DNA of 63,935 nucleotides from Curvibacter sp. (GTDB taxonomy: Bacteria > Pseudomonadota > Gammaproteobacteria > Burkholderiales > Burkholderiaceae_C), in the NCBI GenBank assembly GCA_020248905.1, contig JADCGR010000029.1, positions 1-63,935 on the forward strand, read 5' to 3'. The notes beneath the pieces are model-generated. The model was not told where the DNA came from and did no database searches. It saw only the letters and a list, made by a program, of their open reading frames with translations. Positions within the stretch are counted from its first letter, which is position 1, and each line of letters begins with the position of its first letter. Both the position numbers and the translations under genes were made by a program. Shown piece after piece: positions 26,672-34,231 of this stretch.

Positions 26672-28730
26672 CCTGGATCAGGCGCTGCACGGTATCGCAC
26701 AGCTCGGAGACATCGTTGGGCTTGTGGATCAGGGCCAGGGCGCCAGCGGCCGTGGCGCTGGCCTCGATCTCGGGCGTGATGTAGCCCGAAGCCAGGGCCA
26801 TGGGTAGCCGAGGCCGGATGAGCCGCGCCTGCTTGAGCAGATCCACACCGCTGTATCCGGGCATGTTGTAGTCGGTGACAAGCAGGTCGAAGTCCTGGGG
26901 CTGCTCGCGCAGCGCGTCAAGAGCAGACTGTGGTTCGGTATAGACGCTGACCTTGAAGCCGCGTCGGCCCAGCACGCGCTCCACAAGGAACGCCAGCGCG
27001 CGGTCGTCGTCGACATACATGACGTGGCGGCCGAAACCCATGACGGTCTGCAGGCGCACCGGCTCGGTCGGTGCGGGTCGTACCTCGTCGCCAGCGACTG
27101 GGAAGTAAAGGGTGAACTCGCTGCCTCGCCCGGGCTCGCTGCTCACATCCACGGCGCCCAGGTGGGTGCGCATGACCCCGTGGACCACCGCCAGACCCAG
27201 CCCCGTGCCCTGGCCGACCGGTTTGGTGGTGTAAAAAGGCTCGAAGATGCGCTCCAGCGTGGGCGCGTCCATGCCCATGCCGTTGTCCCGCACGGCCAGC
27301 GCGACGTACCGTCCCTCACTCAGGCCCAGGCGCTGGCATTGCAGCAGGTCGGGCACCCCGCTATCCAGGCTGATGTGGATCGAGCCCCGGGTGTCGCCGA
27401 TGGCATGGACGGCGTTGGTGCACAGGTTGATGAGCGCCTGTTCGACCTGGGTGGGATCGGCCAGCACGGGCGGGGTGTCGTGCAGGCGCACCTGCAGGTC
27501 GACCGCAGGCGGCAGGGTGACCTTGAGCAGGCGCACCGATTCATGCACCACCTCTTCAAGCCGTGTGCTTTGGCGTTTGGGTGGCTCGTTGCGGCTGAAC
27601 GTCAGGATCTGGCGCACCAGGTCGCGTCCGCGCCGGCCGGCTTTCTCGATCTCCGCCAAGCTCACCTGCACGGGCGAGTCCGGCTCCGCGTCCTGGCGCG
27701 CTAGCGTGACGTTGCCCAGGATGGCGCCCAGCATGTTGTTGAAGTCGTGCGCGATGCCACCGGCCATGGTGCCGATGGCCTGCATCTTGTGGGCCTCGCG
27801 CAACTGGGCCTCCAGCACGTTACGCTGCGCTTCCATCTGGCGCCTTGCCGTGAGATCGCGGGCGAAGACGGTGGTGATGTCGCCGTCGCCCTCGGGCTGG
27901 CGCTCGCGGGAGACGCTGACCTCCAGTGCCAGCGGCCGGGCATCGGCAGTAACGCCTTTGACCTCACCCAGCGTCGCCTGGCTAGAGACCAGGGTGGCGG
28001 CGATGGGATCGATGGCCTCCGGGAGAAAGCGCCCCAGCGAGGCGCCCAGGGCCTGCTCGGGCGGGCACCGGAAGAGCGCCGCAGCCGCCGGGTTGAAGAC
28101 GGTGATGCGCTGTTCGTTGTCGACGCAGATGATCGCGTCCAGCGAGGAGTTGATGATGGCTGCGAGCCGGTTCTCGGACAGGCGCAGCTCTTCGTTGCGC
28201 TTTTGCAGGGCCAGCGCGCTTTCCTGAAGGGCGCGGCGTCGCTCCTGAAGCGCACGGCGTTCGGTCAGCAGCGGCCCCTGGTCAACCACGGCGCAGACAA
28301 AGTGCGTGAGGTCACGATCGTGCGAGTACTGGATGCGGGCGATGTGCAGGTCGCCGGTGAAGCGGGCTTCCTGGCCGCTGGAGAAGACGACCTCACTGGT
28401 TTCGCTTTGGCCCTTGAGCTTGGCTTCGTCGAGCGAATGCTGCACGCGCTTGACGTGGTCCGGGGTGACCAGCGGCAGCAGAAAATTGAGCGGCGGATCG
28501 GATTCCTTGGGGCGGAACAGGTGCAGTGCCATGGCGTTGCTCTGCTCGACCATACCGAATTCGTCAACCACCATGAGCGCCAGCGGCACATTGGAAAACA
28601 GTGACTCGAAGCGCTCGGACGCCCCCTCGGCCGCGACGCGGCTGAACTCGAGCGCGGTGTTTTGCTCCTCCAGTTCAGCCTGGTAGGCGCGCAGATCCTC
28701 GATCAGTTTGGAGAGGGCCCGGCGGGTCAT
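26655..28730 (-). CDS. Hybrid sensor histidine kinase (PAS-PAS-HK-receiver)
   Basis: 691 aa from ATG 28730. A short coiled coil (YQAELEEQNTALEF) leads to PAS 1 (about 40-140, VPLALMVVDEFGMVEQSNAM), a second coiled coil (150-185), PAS 2 (about 186-300, LDAIICVDNEQRITVFNPAA), then the kinase: MAGGIAHDFNNMLGAILGN with the phospho-acceptor His, an ATPase domain (INLCTNAVHAI, RDNGMGMD, GTGLGLAVVHG), and a C-terminal receiver (about 565-685, YVDDDRALA, VTDYNMPGYSG, LIHKPND). No membrane helix, so it senses in the cytosol. The HDFNN-type box and C-terminal receiver are typical of NtrB-like hybrid kinases. Next to the cyclase gene. Confidence 0.92.
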   Translation of the reverse strand: MTRRALSKLIEDLRAYQAELEEQNTALEFSRVAAEGASERFESLFSNVPLALMVVDEFGMVEQSNAMALHLFRPKESDPPLNFLLPLVTPDHVKRVQHSLDEAKLKGQSETSEVVFSSGQEARFTGDLHIARIQYSHDRDLTHFVCAVVDQGPLLTERRALQERRRALQESALALQKRNEELRLSENRLAAIINSSLDAIICVDNEQRITVFNPAAAALFRCPPEQALGASLGRFLPEAIDPIAATLVSSQATLGEVKGVTADARPLALEVSVSRERQPEGDGDITTVFARDLTARRQMEAQRNVLEAQLREAHKMQAIGTMAGGIAHDFNNMLGAILGNVTLARQDAEPDSPVQVSLAEIEKAGRRGRDLVRQILTFSRNEPPKRQSTRLEEVVHESVRLLKVTLPPAVDLQVRLHDTPPVLADPTQVEQALINLCTNAVHAIGDTRGSIHISLDSGVPDLLQCQRLGLSEGRYVALAVRDNGMGMDAPTLERIFEPFYTTKPVGQGTGLGLAVVHGVMRTHLGAVDVSSEPGRGSEFTLYFPVAGDEVRPAPTEPVRLQTVMGFGRHVMYVDDDRALAFLVERVLGRRGFKVSVYTEPQSALDALREQPQDFDLLVTDYNMPGYSGVDLLKQARLIRPRLPMALASGYITPEIEASATAAGALALIHKPNDVSELCDTVQRLIQGDTKR

Positions 28731-28758
28731 GGTGGAGGGCTGGCAGCAGCGCCTGGGC

Positions 28759-30294
28759 TCAGGCGTTCTTGTTCGTGAACCAGAAGTTGATGATGGGCGC
28801 GGTGGGGTCGTCAAACGAGGCGCCCAGCGCCATCTCGCCCTTGTCGAGCAGCACGCATTCCTGGCGGCGCAGGGCCACCACGGCGCTGGAGCCAGCAAAG
28901 CGCACCCAGGTGCCGTAGCTGCTGATGTCGGTCAGGATGAACAGATCGCTGCGGCGATCCAGCCGGGTGTGCAGGCGTGAGACGCGCGGGTCGAGCACCG
29001 CCAACTGGGCATCGTTGCCGCGCCCCAGGAAGACCGGCATGTCCATGGCATCGAACAGCACATTGTGTTCACGCCACGTCAGCCTGATCGTGCTCGGCAG
29101 GCGGCTGCTGGGGGCGCCCAGCGTGTCCAGGCCGGCCTGCATGGTCATGATCTCGGAAGTGGTCTCGCGTTGCCAGTCAATGCGGTAGACCGTGATGGGT
29201 TCGCTCTTACCGCGGATGTCCATGGCGCCAAGGTTGCGATAGCTGACCTCGCTGGCGTCCCACAGCGCGCCGATCACGCTTTCGGAAGCGAAAATCTGCT
29301 CGGCGCCCGACAGATCGCTGAGGCGTGAGGCCATGTTCACTGCGTCGCCAAAGCAGTCACCGTCCTGTTCCACGACTTCGCCGCGCGCGAGGCCGACCTT
29401 GATCTGCATTTTGGACGCCCTGGGGTCGTTGCTGGCGCGCTCTCGCTGCAGTCGCTGCATCTCCACCATGGCGAGCACCGCGGCCTGGTTGTCGGCGAAG
29501 GAGGAGAGCACCCCGTCACCCAGGTACTTGATCACGCGTGCGCCGCGGGTCTGGACGAGCCTGCCAATCCAGTGCGTGGTGCGGGTGATCACTTCTGCGG
29601 CCCTGGCATTGCCCAGCGCTTCGAACAGGCCGGTGCTTCCGGTCAGGTCGGCGAAGACAATAGTGAGGGCGGCCATTCGCGGGACTTTGTTTTGAACGAC
29701 GAAAAAGTATTGATCGACCGATGCCAGACGAGCCGGCCTCTGGCAGGGACGAACCGAGTATAGACGCGACGGCCGGCGCTCGGGGGGCGGCTGCAGGTCC
29801 TGCCGCACCCATTGCAAGGTCAGTTGCAGCAGGCGTGCGTCGCTGCTGGCGCGGTGGCGCTGGCAACCGCTCTCGCGAGCGACCTGCTGTTTCACCTCTT
29901 GCCAGCGCTCGGCCCTTTGCTCGCCTAGCATGGCGCGCAGGTTCCCCAGCCGCAAGCGCGGTTCCTGGTCCACCGCGTCGAAAAGCAGGGACAGCCAGGT
30001 GTAGTCGTGGTTCCAGCCTTCGGTATAGACGGTGAAGCCGCACAGCTGTTCATTGAGCAGCGTGGCAACCTCGCGAGCGGGCCGGTCGCGACTGAGCAGG
30101 GCCGGGCACGGGAGCTGGTGCAGGCACGCTGCGGCATCAACCCAGTGCGTCCAGTCGGGTTCGGGCCGGATGAAGGTGCAGAAGACACGGCCGTCGGGCA
30201 GGGCGTAGCCGACCTCAATGGGGTAGCTGTGGCGGCCAAAGCCGTACGCCTCTAGATCGAGCACAACGGGCGGTGCCGCTGGGTCCGGTCTCAT
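28759..30294 (-). CDS. Exonuclease-like domain + class III adenylate/guanylate cyclase + FHA, one reading frame
   Basis: 511 aa from ATG 30294 with no stop between the parts. Residues 1-160: 3'-5' exonuclease-like (VVLDLEAYGFGRHSYPIEVG, GWNHDYTWL, HRASSDARLL), with Asp, Glu and the late His-Asp of DEDDh enzymes. From residue 207, MAALTIVFADLTGSTGLFEA starts the cyclase: metal Asp in VFADLT and LGDGVLSSF, then RGEVVEQDGDCFGDAVNMAS. Residues about 415-510: FHA (VFLGRGNDAQLAVLD, VSRLHTRLD), which would bind phosphothreonine. Homologues I recall start at the MAALTIV methionine, so ATG 29676 may give a separate 305-aa cyclase. The AT-rich junction 29677-29725 would then be its leader. Cyclic nucleotide made here may be read by the protein at 30447. 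Confidence 0.75.
   Translation of the reverse strand: MRPDPAAPPVVLDLEAYGFGRHSYPIEVGYALPDGRVFCTFIRPEPDWTHWVDAAACLHQLPCPALLSRDRPAREVATLLNEQLCGFTVYTEGWNHDYTWLSLLFDAVDQEPRLRLGNLRAMLGEQRAERWQEVKQQVARESGCQRHRASSDARLLQLTLQWVRQDLQPPPERRPSRLYSVRPCQRPARLASVDQYFFVVQNKVPRMAALTIVFADLTGSTGLFEALGNARAAEVITRTTHWIGRLVQTRGARVIKYLGDGVLSSFADNQAAVLAMVEMQRLQRERASNDPRASKMQIKVGLARGEVVEQDGDCFGDAVNMASRLSDLSGAEQIFASESVIGALWDASEVSYRNLGAMDIRGKSEPITVYRIDWQRETTSEIMTMQAGLDTLGAPSSRLPSTIRLTWREHNVLFDAMDMPVFLGRGNDAQLAVLDPRVSRLHTRLDRRSDLFILTDISSYGTWVRFAGSSAVVALRRQECVLLDKGEMALGASFDDPTAPIINFWFTNKNA
29677..30294 (-). other. Exonuclease-like segment of the fused frame
   Basis: Listed separately because it could be an independent gene that has lost its stop. 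It has all the acidic residues of a DEDDh exonuclease in order. The last 40 residues before the cyclase methionine (RRPSRLYSVRPCQRPARLAS) have no exonuclease character and look like translated intergenic DNA. No frameshift or stop lies in it. See the fused entry for the domain details. Confidence 0.5.
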
Positions 30295-30446
30295 CGCCTT
30301 CAGTATCGGCAGGGTCATGGGACTGCGCAATCCCGGGAAGTCCCCCGTGACATCTGATACTTGTCGGGATTGCCTCGCTGGGCGGGTTGTGAGATGCTTG
30401 ATTGCTCTGCCGGGTCTCGGCATGAACACACAGGCGACACGACAAG
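30295..30446. promoter_or_regulatory. Divergent cyclase / cyclic-nucleotide-receptor promoter region
   Basis: A perfect 9-bp inverted repeat GCAATCCCG (30327-30335) / CGGGATTGC (30365-30373), 29 bp apart, lies between the two divergent genes. It could be a paired operator or a loop in the leader. No CRP-like TGTGA-N6-TCACA site is present, so direct feedback by CRP is not supported. Confidence 0.35.
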
Positions 30447-30995
30447 ATGAGTATCGATCCGGCCATCGTCCAAAACATTGCCGAGAAAGTGCGCGCAGAG
30501 GTGCTGCCCGTGCGTACCGCGCCTGCGCTGAAGCTGGACCCTGCCATCATCCAGAAGATCGCGCAGAAGGTGCCCATCTTTGCGGGCATGAGCCAGGAAT
30601 GCCTGCTGGCCACCCTTGCCACGGGCGAGCACTTCACCATCCAGCCCGGCGAGGCGGTGTTTCGCGAGGGCGATCTCGGCAATTCCTTCTACGTGCTCAT
30701 CGCCGGGGACGTGGTGGTTGAGAAGCTGCGCGGCGGCAAATTCGTGGAGCTGGTGCGCCTGGGCCCGGGCGAATGCTTTGGCGAGATGGCGCTGGTGGGC
30801 AACGACCTGCGCTCCGCCACGGTGCGGGCGACGTCGTCGCTGGTGGCCATGCGCTTTTACCGTGAGCTCATCGACGCCCATCCCGAAGGGGCCTCCGCGA
30901 TCTACCGCAACATCGCGCGCATCCTCGCGGCCCGCCTCGGAGAGTCCAGCCTGATGCTGGCCGACCTCAAAACCCGCGAGTCCGAGCGCCCCTGA
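30447..30995 (+). CDS. Cyclic-nucleotide-binding domain protein
   Basis: 182 aa. N-terminal helix, then a CNB fold at about residues 42-160: KVPIFAGMSQECLLATLA, FREGDLGNSFYVLIAGDVVV, and the phosphate-binding cassette LGPGECFGEMALVGNDLRSA with the key Gly-Glu and Arg. It lacks an HTH, so it is not a CRP-type regulator. It could be a switch for a partner. Divergent from the cyclase gene across a 150-bp gap; tail-to-tail overlap of 29 bp with the MerR gene. Confidence 0.9.
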   Translation: MSIDPAIVQNIAEKVRAEVLPVRTAPALKLDPAIIQKIAQKVPIFAGMSQECLLATLATGEHFTIQPGEAVFREGDLGNSFYVLIAGDVVVEKLRGGKFVELVRLGPGECFGEMALVGNDLRSATVRATSSLVAMRFYRELIDAHPEGASAIYRNIARILAARLGESSLMLADLKTRESERP

Positions 30996-31968
30996 GCAAT
31001 CCTTCTTCAGCGCCAGCCGCCCTGCTTCGCCACGGGTCCAGCAGGGCGGTGATCGCCTGCAGTTGTGGAACCCGTACGATGCCTTCGGGCAGGCGCTTGT
31101 GCAGCGCCGTGTGCTGGCCGCTCACCCATATCTGGACCGATGCCGGCAGCCGGCGCCGCAGGTCTTCGAGGTCGCGCAGCAGCTCTGGCGTGGGCAGCGC
31201 GGGGCTGAGGCTCAGACCCACAATCCCGGCGCGGTTGGCCTGCGTGGCCAGCGCGATCTCGCTGACCGGCGTCTGTGCGCCCAGCGAAGCGCATTCGCAG
31301 CCCTCCAGCACCAGCATGGCTTCGGCCATGAGTAGGCCCAGCAGATGCGTTTCCTGCGGCAGGCTGGCCAGCAGCACACGCGGCATGCCTGGCATGGGCA
31401 TGGCCGTGCCCAGCGCGCCGCGCAGCACGGCAGTAACGCACTTGGTGTAGGTGTGCTCGTGAAAGGTCCGGATCTCGCCGCGTATCCAGGCCTCGCCCAG
31501 CTGCTCGTTCATCGGCGCCAACATCTCCGTGAGGAATCGCGCCAGGCCCAGACGTATCACTGCCTGGTTGAGCGTACGGCGCAACTCCAGAGCCTCGTGC
31601 CGCTGCAGCAGCTGCAGGATGGCTTGCTGTTCCGGCCCGGGCGGCTTGCCGCCAGATGCTGGCGCCTTCTGCTGCGCCAGCTTTTTCAGATCACCCATGG
31701 GCAGAGGTACCAGCCGGCCCGGGCGCAGGCCGGAGCCGAGCAGCCGGGCAATGAGCCTCAGGCGCTCCACCTGGTCGCGCGGATAAAGGCGTTCGTCCGA
31801 GGTGTCGCGCATGGGCTGCGGAAAGCCGTAACGCCTTTCCCACACCCTCAGCGTGTCCTTGGACAGGCCGGTGTCGCGCTCAACGGCCGAGATCGGGAGC
31901 CCATAGGCCTGCGCAAGGGGTGCGCCCGCTTGGGGGGAGTCTCCGGATGGAGGAGATTCATCTTGCAT
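30967..31968 (-). CDS. MerR-family regulator with B12-binding domain (LitR/CarH type)
   Basis: 333 aa. N-terminal MerR HTH (LPISAVERDTGLSKDTLRVW then ERRYGFPQPMRD). Next a helical bundle (residues about 110-180: MLAPMNEQLGEAWIRGEIRT and FHEHTYTKCVTAVLR) and a C-terminal cobalamin-binding Rossmann domain with PQETHLLGLLM (about 203-213), where the His is the lower cobalt ligand in this class. Family knowledge: adenosylcobalamin-bound tetramers repress in the dark; light breaks the Co-C bond and releases DNA. Divergent from the 32133 operon, as LitR genes often are from Cfa/DUF1365/photolyase genes. Likely represses both itself and the operon. Confidence 0.88.
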   Translation of the reverse strand: MQDESPPSGDSPQAGAPLAQAYGLPISAVERDTGLSKDTLRVWERRYGFPQPMRDTSDERLYPRDQVERLRLIARLLGSGLRPGRLVPLPMGDLKKLAQQKAPASGGKPPGPEQQAILQLLQRHEALELRRTLNQAVIRLGLARFLTEMLAPMNEQLGEAWIRGEIRTFHEHTYTKCVTAVLRGALGTAMPMPGMPRVLLASLPQETHLLGLLMAEAMLVLEGCECASLGAQTPVSEIALATQANRAGIVGLSLSPALPTPELLRDLEDLRRRLPASVQIWVSGQHTALHKRLPEGIVRVPQLQAITALLDPWRSRAAGAEEGLLRGARTRGF

Positions 31969-31976
31969 GATTCATG

Positions 31977-31993
31977 TTTTGTCTATGACAAAA
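31977..31993. promoter_or_regulatory. Operator-like palindrome near MerR start
   Basis: Perfect inverted repeat TTTTGTC-TAT-GACAAAA, nine bases upstream of the MerR start codon. The half site recurs at 32035-32049 and, inverted and shortened, in the operon promoter (32076-32086). A repeated site in a divergent region is what an autoregulating MerR/LitR protein would need. The binding protein is inferred. Confidence 0.55.
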
Positions 31994-32034
31994 ATGACTT
32001 TTTTGCGACTCTAAACCGTTTAATCAATTTTTTA

Positions 32035-32049
32035 TCATGTTTTGTCTAT
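32035..32049 (+). repeat. Second copy of operator half-site
   Basis: Fifteen bases TCATGTTTTGTCTAT, identical to 31972-31986. In this copy the right arm of the palindrome is degenerate (TTCAAAA in place of GACAAAA). Centre-to-centre distance is 63 bp, six helical turns. In addition AAACCGTTT at 32013-32021 and AAACGGTT at 32067-32074 form a second, wider dyad. Confidence 0.55.
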
Positions 32050-32072
32050 TTCAAAAAAATGATACCAAACGG

Positions 32073-32099
32073 TTCACAAAATAGACTGCATAGTATAAA
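32073..32099 (+). promoter_or_regulatory. Promoter of the FAD oxidoreductase-Cfa operon
   Basis: TTCACA (32073-32078) and TATAAA (32094-32099) with a 15-bp spacer. The spacer contains ACAAAATAGAC, the reverse complement of the half site GTCTATTTTGT-like found in the two upstream repeats, so a bound regulator would sit between the boxes. Transcription would start near 32106; the ribosome site TAAGGA is at 32119-32124, nine bases before ATG 32133. The whole gap 31969-32132 is strikingly AT-rich against its surroundings. Confidence 0.5.
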
Positions 32100-32132
32100 T
32101 TACGGTTTTCAACTTACCGTAAGGACGTTTGC

Positions 32133-33428
32133 ATGAAGGTCGCCATCGTTGGCTCAGGGATCTCCGGCCTGGCCGTGGCCCACGCACTGCGCGGGCAGGC
32201 CGAGCTGACGCTGTACGAGGCCGGCGATTACTTCGGGGGCCATACCCACACGGTGGATGTGACCCTGCCCACCGCCTCGGGTCCGACGACCTGGGGCGTG
32301 GACACGGGCTTTTTGGTGTTCAACGAGCGCACGTACCCCAGGCTGATCGCGCTGCTGGACGAGCTTGGCATCCCCACGGCCAAGACGGACATGTCTTTCT
32401 CGGTTCAGTCGGGCAGCGCAAGCGGCCGGCGCATCGAGTGGAACGGAGCCGATCTCAATACTGTCTTTGCCCAGCGGGCCAATCTCGTCAACTGGCGCTT
32501 CCTGCGCATGCTTCGCGATGTGCTGCGCTTCAACCGCCTGGCCACGGCGCTGGCAGAGTCCGGTGCCGATGCCCAGATGAACCAGCGCCTGGGCGACTGG
32601 CTGCAGGAGCAACGTTTCAGCGTCGAGTTTCGTGACTGGTACTTCCTGCCCATGTTGGCCTGCATCTGGAGCTGCCCCACAGCCCAGATGCTGGCGTTTC
32701 CCGTGGCCACCATGATCCGTTTCTGCCACAACCACGGTCTCATCCAGGTCAACGGCCGGCCGCAGTGGTGGACGGTGGCCGGTGGCGCGCGCCAGTACGT
32801 CCAGAAGATCGTCGGGGGCATCCCTGACAAGCGCCTGGCCACGCCGGTGCGCGCCATCGAGCGCGATGCGCGGGGCGTCACGGTGCGCAGTGATGCGGGC
32901 AGCAAGCGCTACGACCACGTCGTGCTGGCGACGCACTCCGACCAGGCGCTCTCTCTGCTGCGCCAGCCCTCGGACGAGGAGGCGCGCGTGCTGGGCGCCA
33001 TCCGCTACCAGTCCAACCGCGCCGTGCTGCACACGGATGCCAGCGTGCTGCCCGAGCGCCGTCTGGCCTGGGCTGCGTGGAACTATGAGCGCGCGGCCCG
33101 AACGGACCAGGAAGACAGCGGCGTGTGCCTGCACTATCTGCTCAACAAGCTCCAGCCGCTGCCCTTCGAGCAGCCGGTCGTGGTGACGCTCAATCCCCTG
33201 CGCGAGATCGATCCGCAGTTCGTCCTCGGTGACTACGAATACTCCCATCCGGTCTTCGATCTCGGCGCGGTGGCGGCCCAGAGGTCGCTGCCTGGTATCC
33301 AGGGCGTGCACCGCACTTGGTTCTGTGGCGCCTGGGCTGGCTATGGTTTCCATGAGGATGGCCTGAAGGCCGGCCTGGCGGTGGCCACCCAGATGCAGAG
33401 CCTGCTGGCCTACCGGGAGGCTGCATGA
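32133..33428 (+). CDS. FAD-dependent oxidoreductase (amine oxidase-like), first gene of lipid operon
   Basis: 431 aa. N-terminal dinucleotide fold AIVGSGISGLAVAHALR with the acidic residue at the end of strand 2 (LYEAGDYFGGHTHTV), middle VDTGFLVFNERTYPRL, and a C-terminal FAD contact WFCGAWAGYGFHEDGLKAG. This subfamily always travels with DUF1365 and a Cfa-type methyltransferase. In the Rhodobacter furan fatty acid pathway a flavoprotein of the same cluster desaturates the methylated acyl chain; the same role here is inference. Overlaps the next gene by four bases (ATGA). Confidence 0.87.
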   Translation: MKVAIVGSGISGLAVAHALRGQAELTLYEAGDYFGGHTHTVDVTLPTASGPTTWGVDTGFLVFNERTYPRLIALLDELGIPTAKTDMSFSVQSGSASGRRIEWNGADLNTVFAQRANLVNWRFLRMLRDVLRFNRLATALAESGADAQMNQRLGDWLQEQRFSVEFRDWYFLPMLACIWSCPTAQMLAFPVATMIRFCHNHGLIQVNGRPQWWTVAGGARQYVQKIVGGIPDKRLATPVRAIERDARGVTVRSDAGSKRYDHVVLATHSDQALSLLRQPSDEEARVLGAIRYQSNRAVLHTDASVLPERRLAWAAWNYERAARTDQEDSGVCLHYLLNKLQPLPFEQPVVVTLNPLREIDPQFVLGDYEYSHPVFDLGAVAAQRSLPGIQGVHRTWFCGAWAGYGFHEDGLKAGLAVATQMQSLLAYREAA

Positions 33429-34231
33429 GAGAGGCGGTGCCACTGATTGGCACGGGCCAGGTGCGGCACACGCGGCTGCGCCCGGTGCGGCACGCTTTTT
33501 CCTATCCCACCTTTTTTCTCATGCTGCCCTTGCGTGCCATGCGCCGCAAGGGCAGCGGCGTGCTGGCGCACAACCGGCGCGGCTGGCTGAGCTTCTTTGA
33601 TGCCGACCATGGCGACGGTCGCGGCCCGCAGCAGGGCGGCGCACTCGCTTGGATGGAGGCGCTGCTTGCCCAGCACGGTATCACCGACGCCGATGGCGAG
33701 ATCTGGCTGCACACCTATCCGCGCGTGCTGGGCTACACCTTCAAGCCGGTGAGCTTCTGGTACTGTGAGCGCGCCGACGGCACCTTGCGCGCCATCGTCG
33801 CCGAGGTCAACAACACCTTCGGCGAGCGCCATTGCTATCTACTGGACCGTCCGCGCTACGGCGAGGACCTGCGCGCCGACAAGGTCTTCCATGTCTCGCC
33901 CTTTTGCCGCGTCGAGGGGGAGTACGTCTTTCGTTTCATGCGCATCGAGCGTCAGGGCGTGCCCCGCACCGTGGTGCGCGTGGACCTGCACGATGCGGGC
34001 GGCGCGTTGCTGCAGACCAGCGTCAGCGGCGACCTGCAGGCCCTGGCCCCCGACAGCGCGCGGCGCGCCTTGCTGGGCCAGCCGCTCATGACGCTGGCCC
34101 TGATCTCCCGCATCCACTGGCAGGCTGTGCAGCTATGGCTCAAGCGCGTTCCCTTTTTCCGCAAGCCGGCGCCCCCGGCCGATTTCGTCACCCGTTCCTA
34201 TCCCGTCCGTTCCGAGGCTGAATCGACATGA
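33425..34231 (+). CDS. DUF1365 family protein
   Basis: 268 aa. Family landmarks: GQVRHTRLRPVRHAFSYPTF, GYTFKPVSFWYC, EVNNTFGERHCYLL and KVFHVSPFC. DUF1365 proteins are of unknown activity and are found almost only beside Cfa-like methyltransferases and the flavoprotein. Overlaps both neighbours by four bases, so the three products should be made in fixed ratio. Confidence 0.92.
   Translation: MREAVPLIGTGQVRHTRLRPVRHAFSYPTFFLMLPLRAMRRKGSGVLAHNRRGWLSFFDADHGDGRGPQQGGALAWMEALLAQHGITDADGEIWLHTYPRVLGYTFKPVSFWYCERADGTLRAIVAEVNNTFGERHCYLLDRPRYGEDLRADKVFHVSPFCRVEGEYVFRFMRIERQGVPRTVVRVDLHDAGGALLQTSVSGDLQALAPDSARRALLGQPLMTLALISRIHWQAVQLWLKRVPFFRKPAPPADFVTRSYPVRSEAEST

Noticed and set aside
31969-32132. 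AT-rich gap as horizontally acquired DNA
   Set aside because: Flanking genes have normal composition; promoter and operator features explain the AT content.
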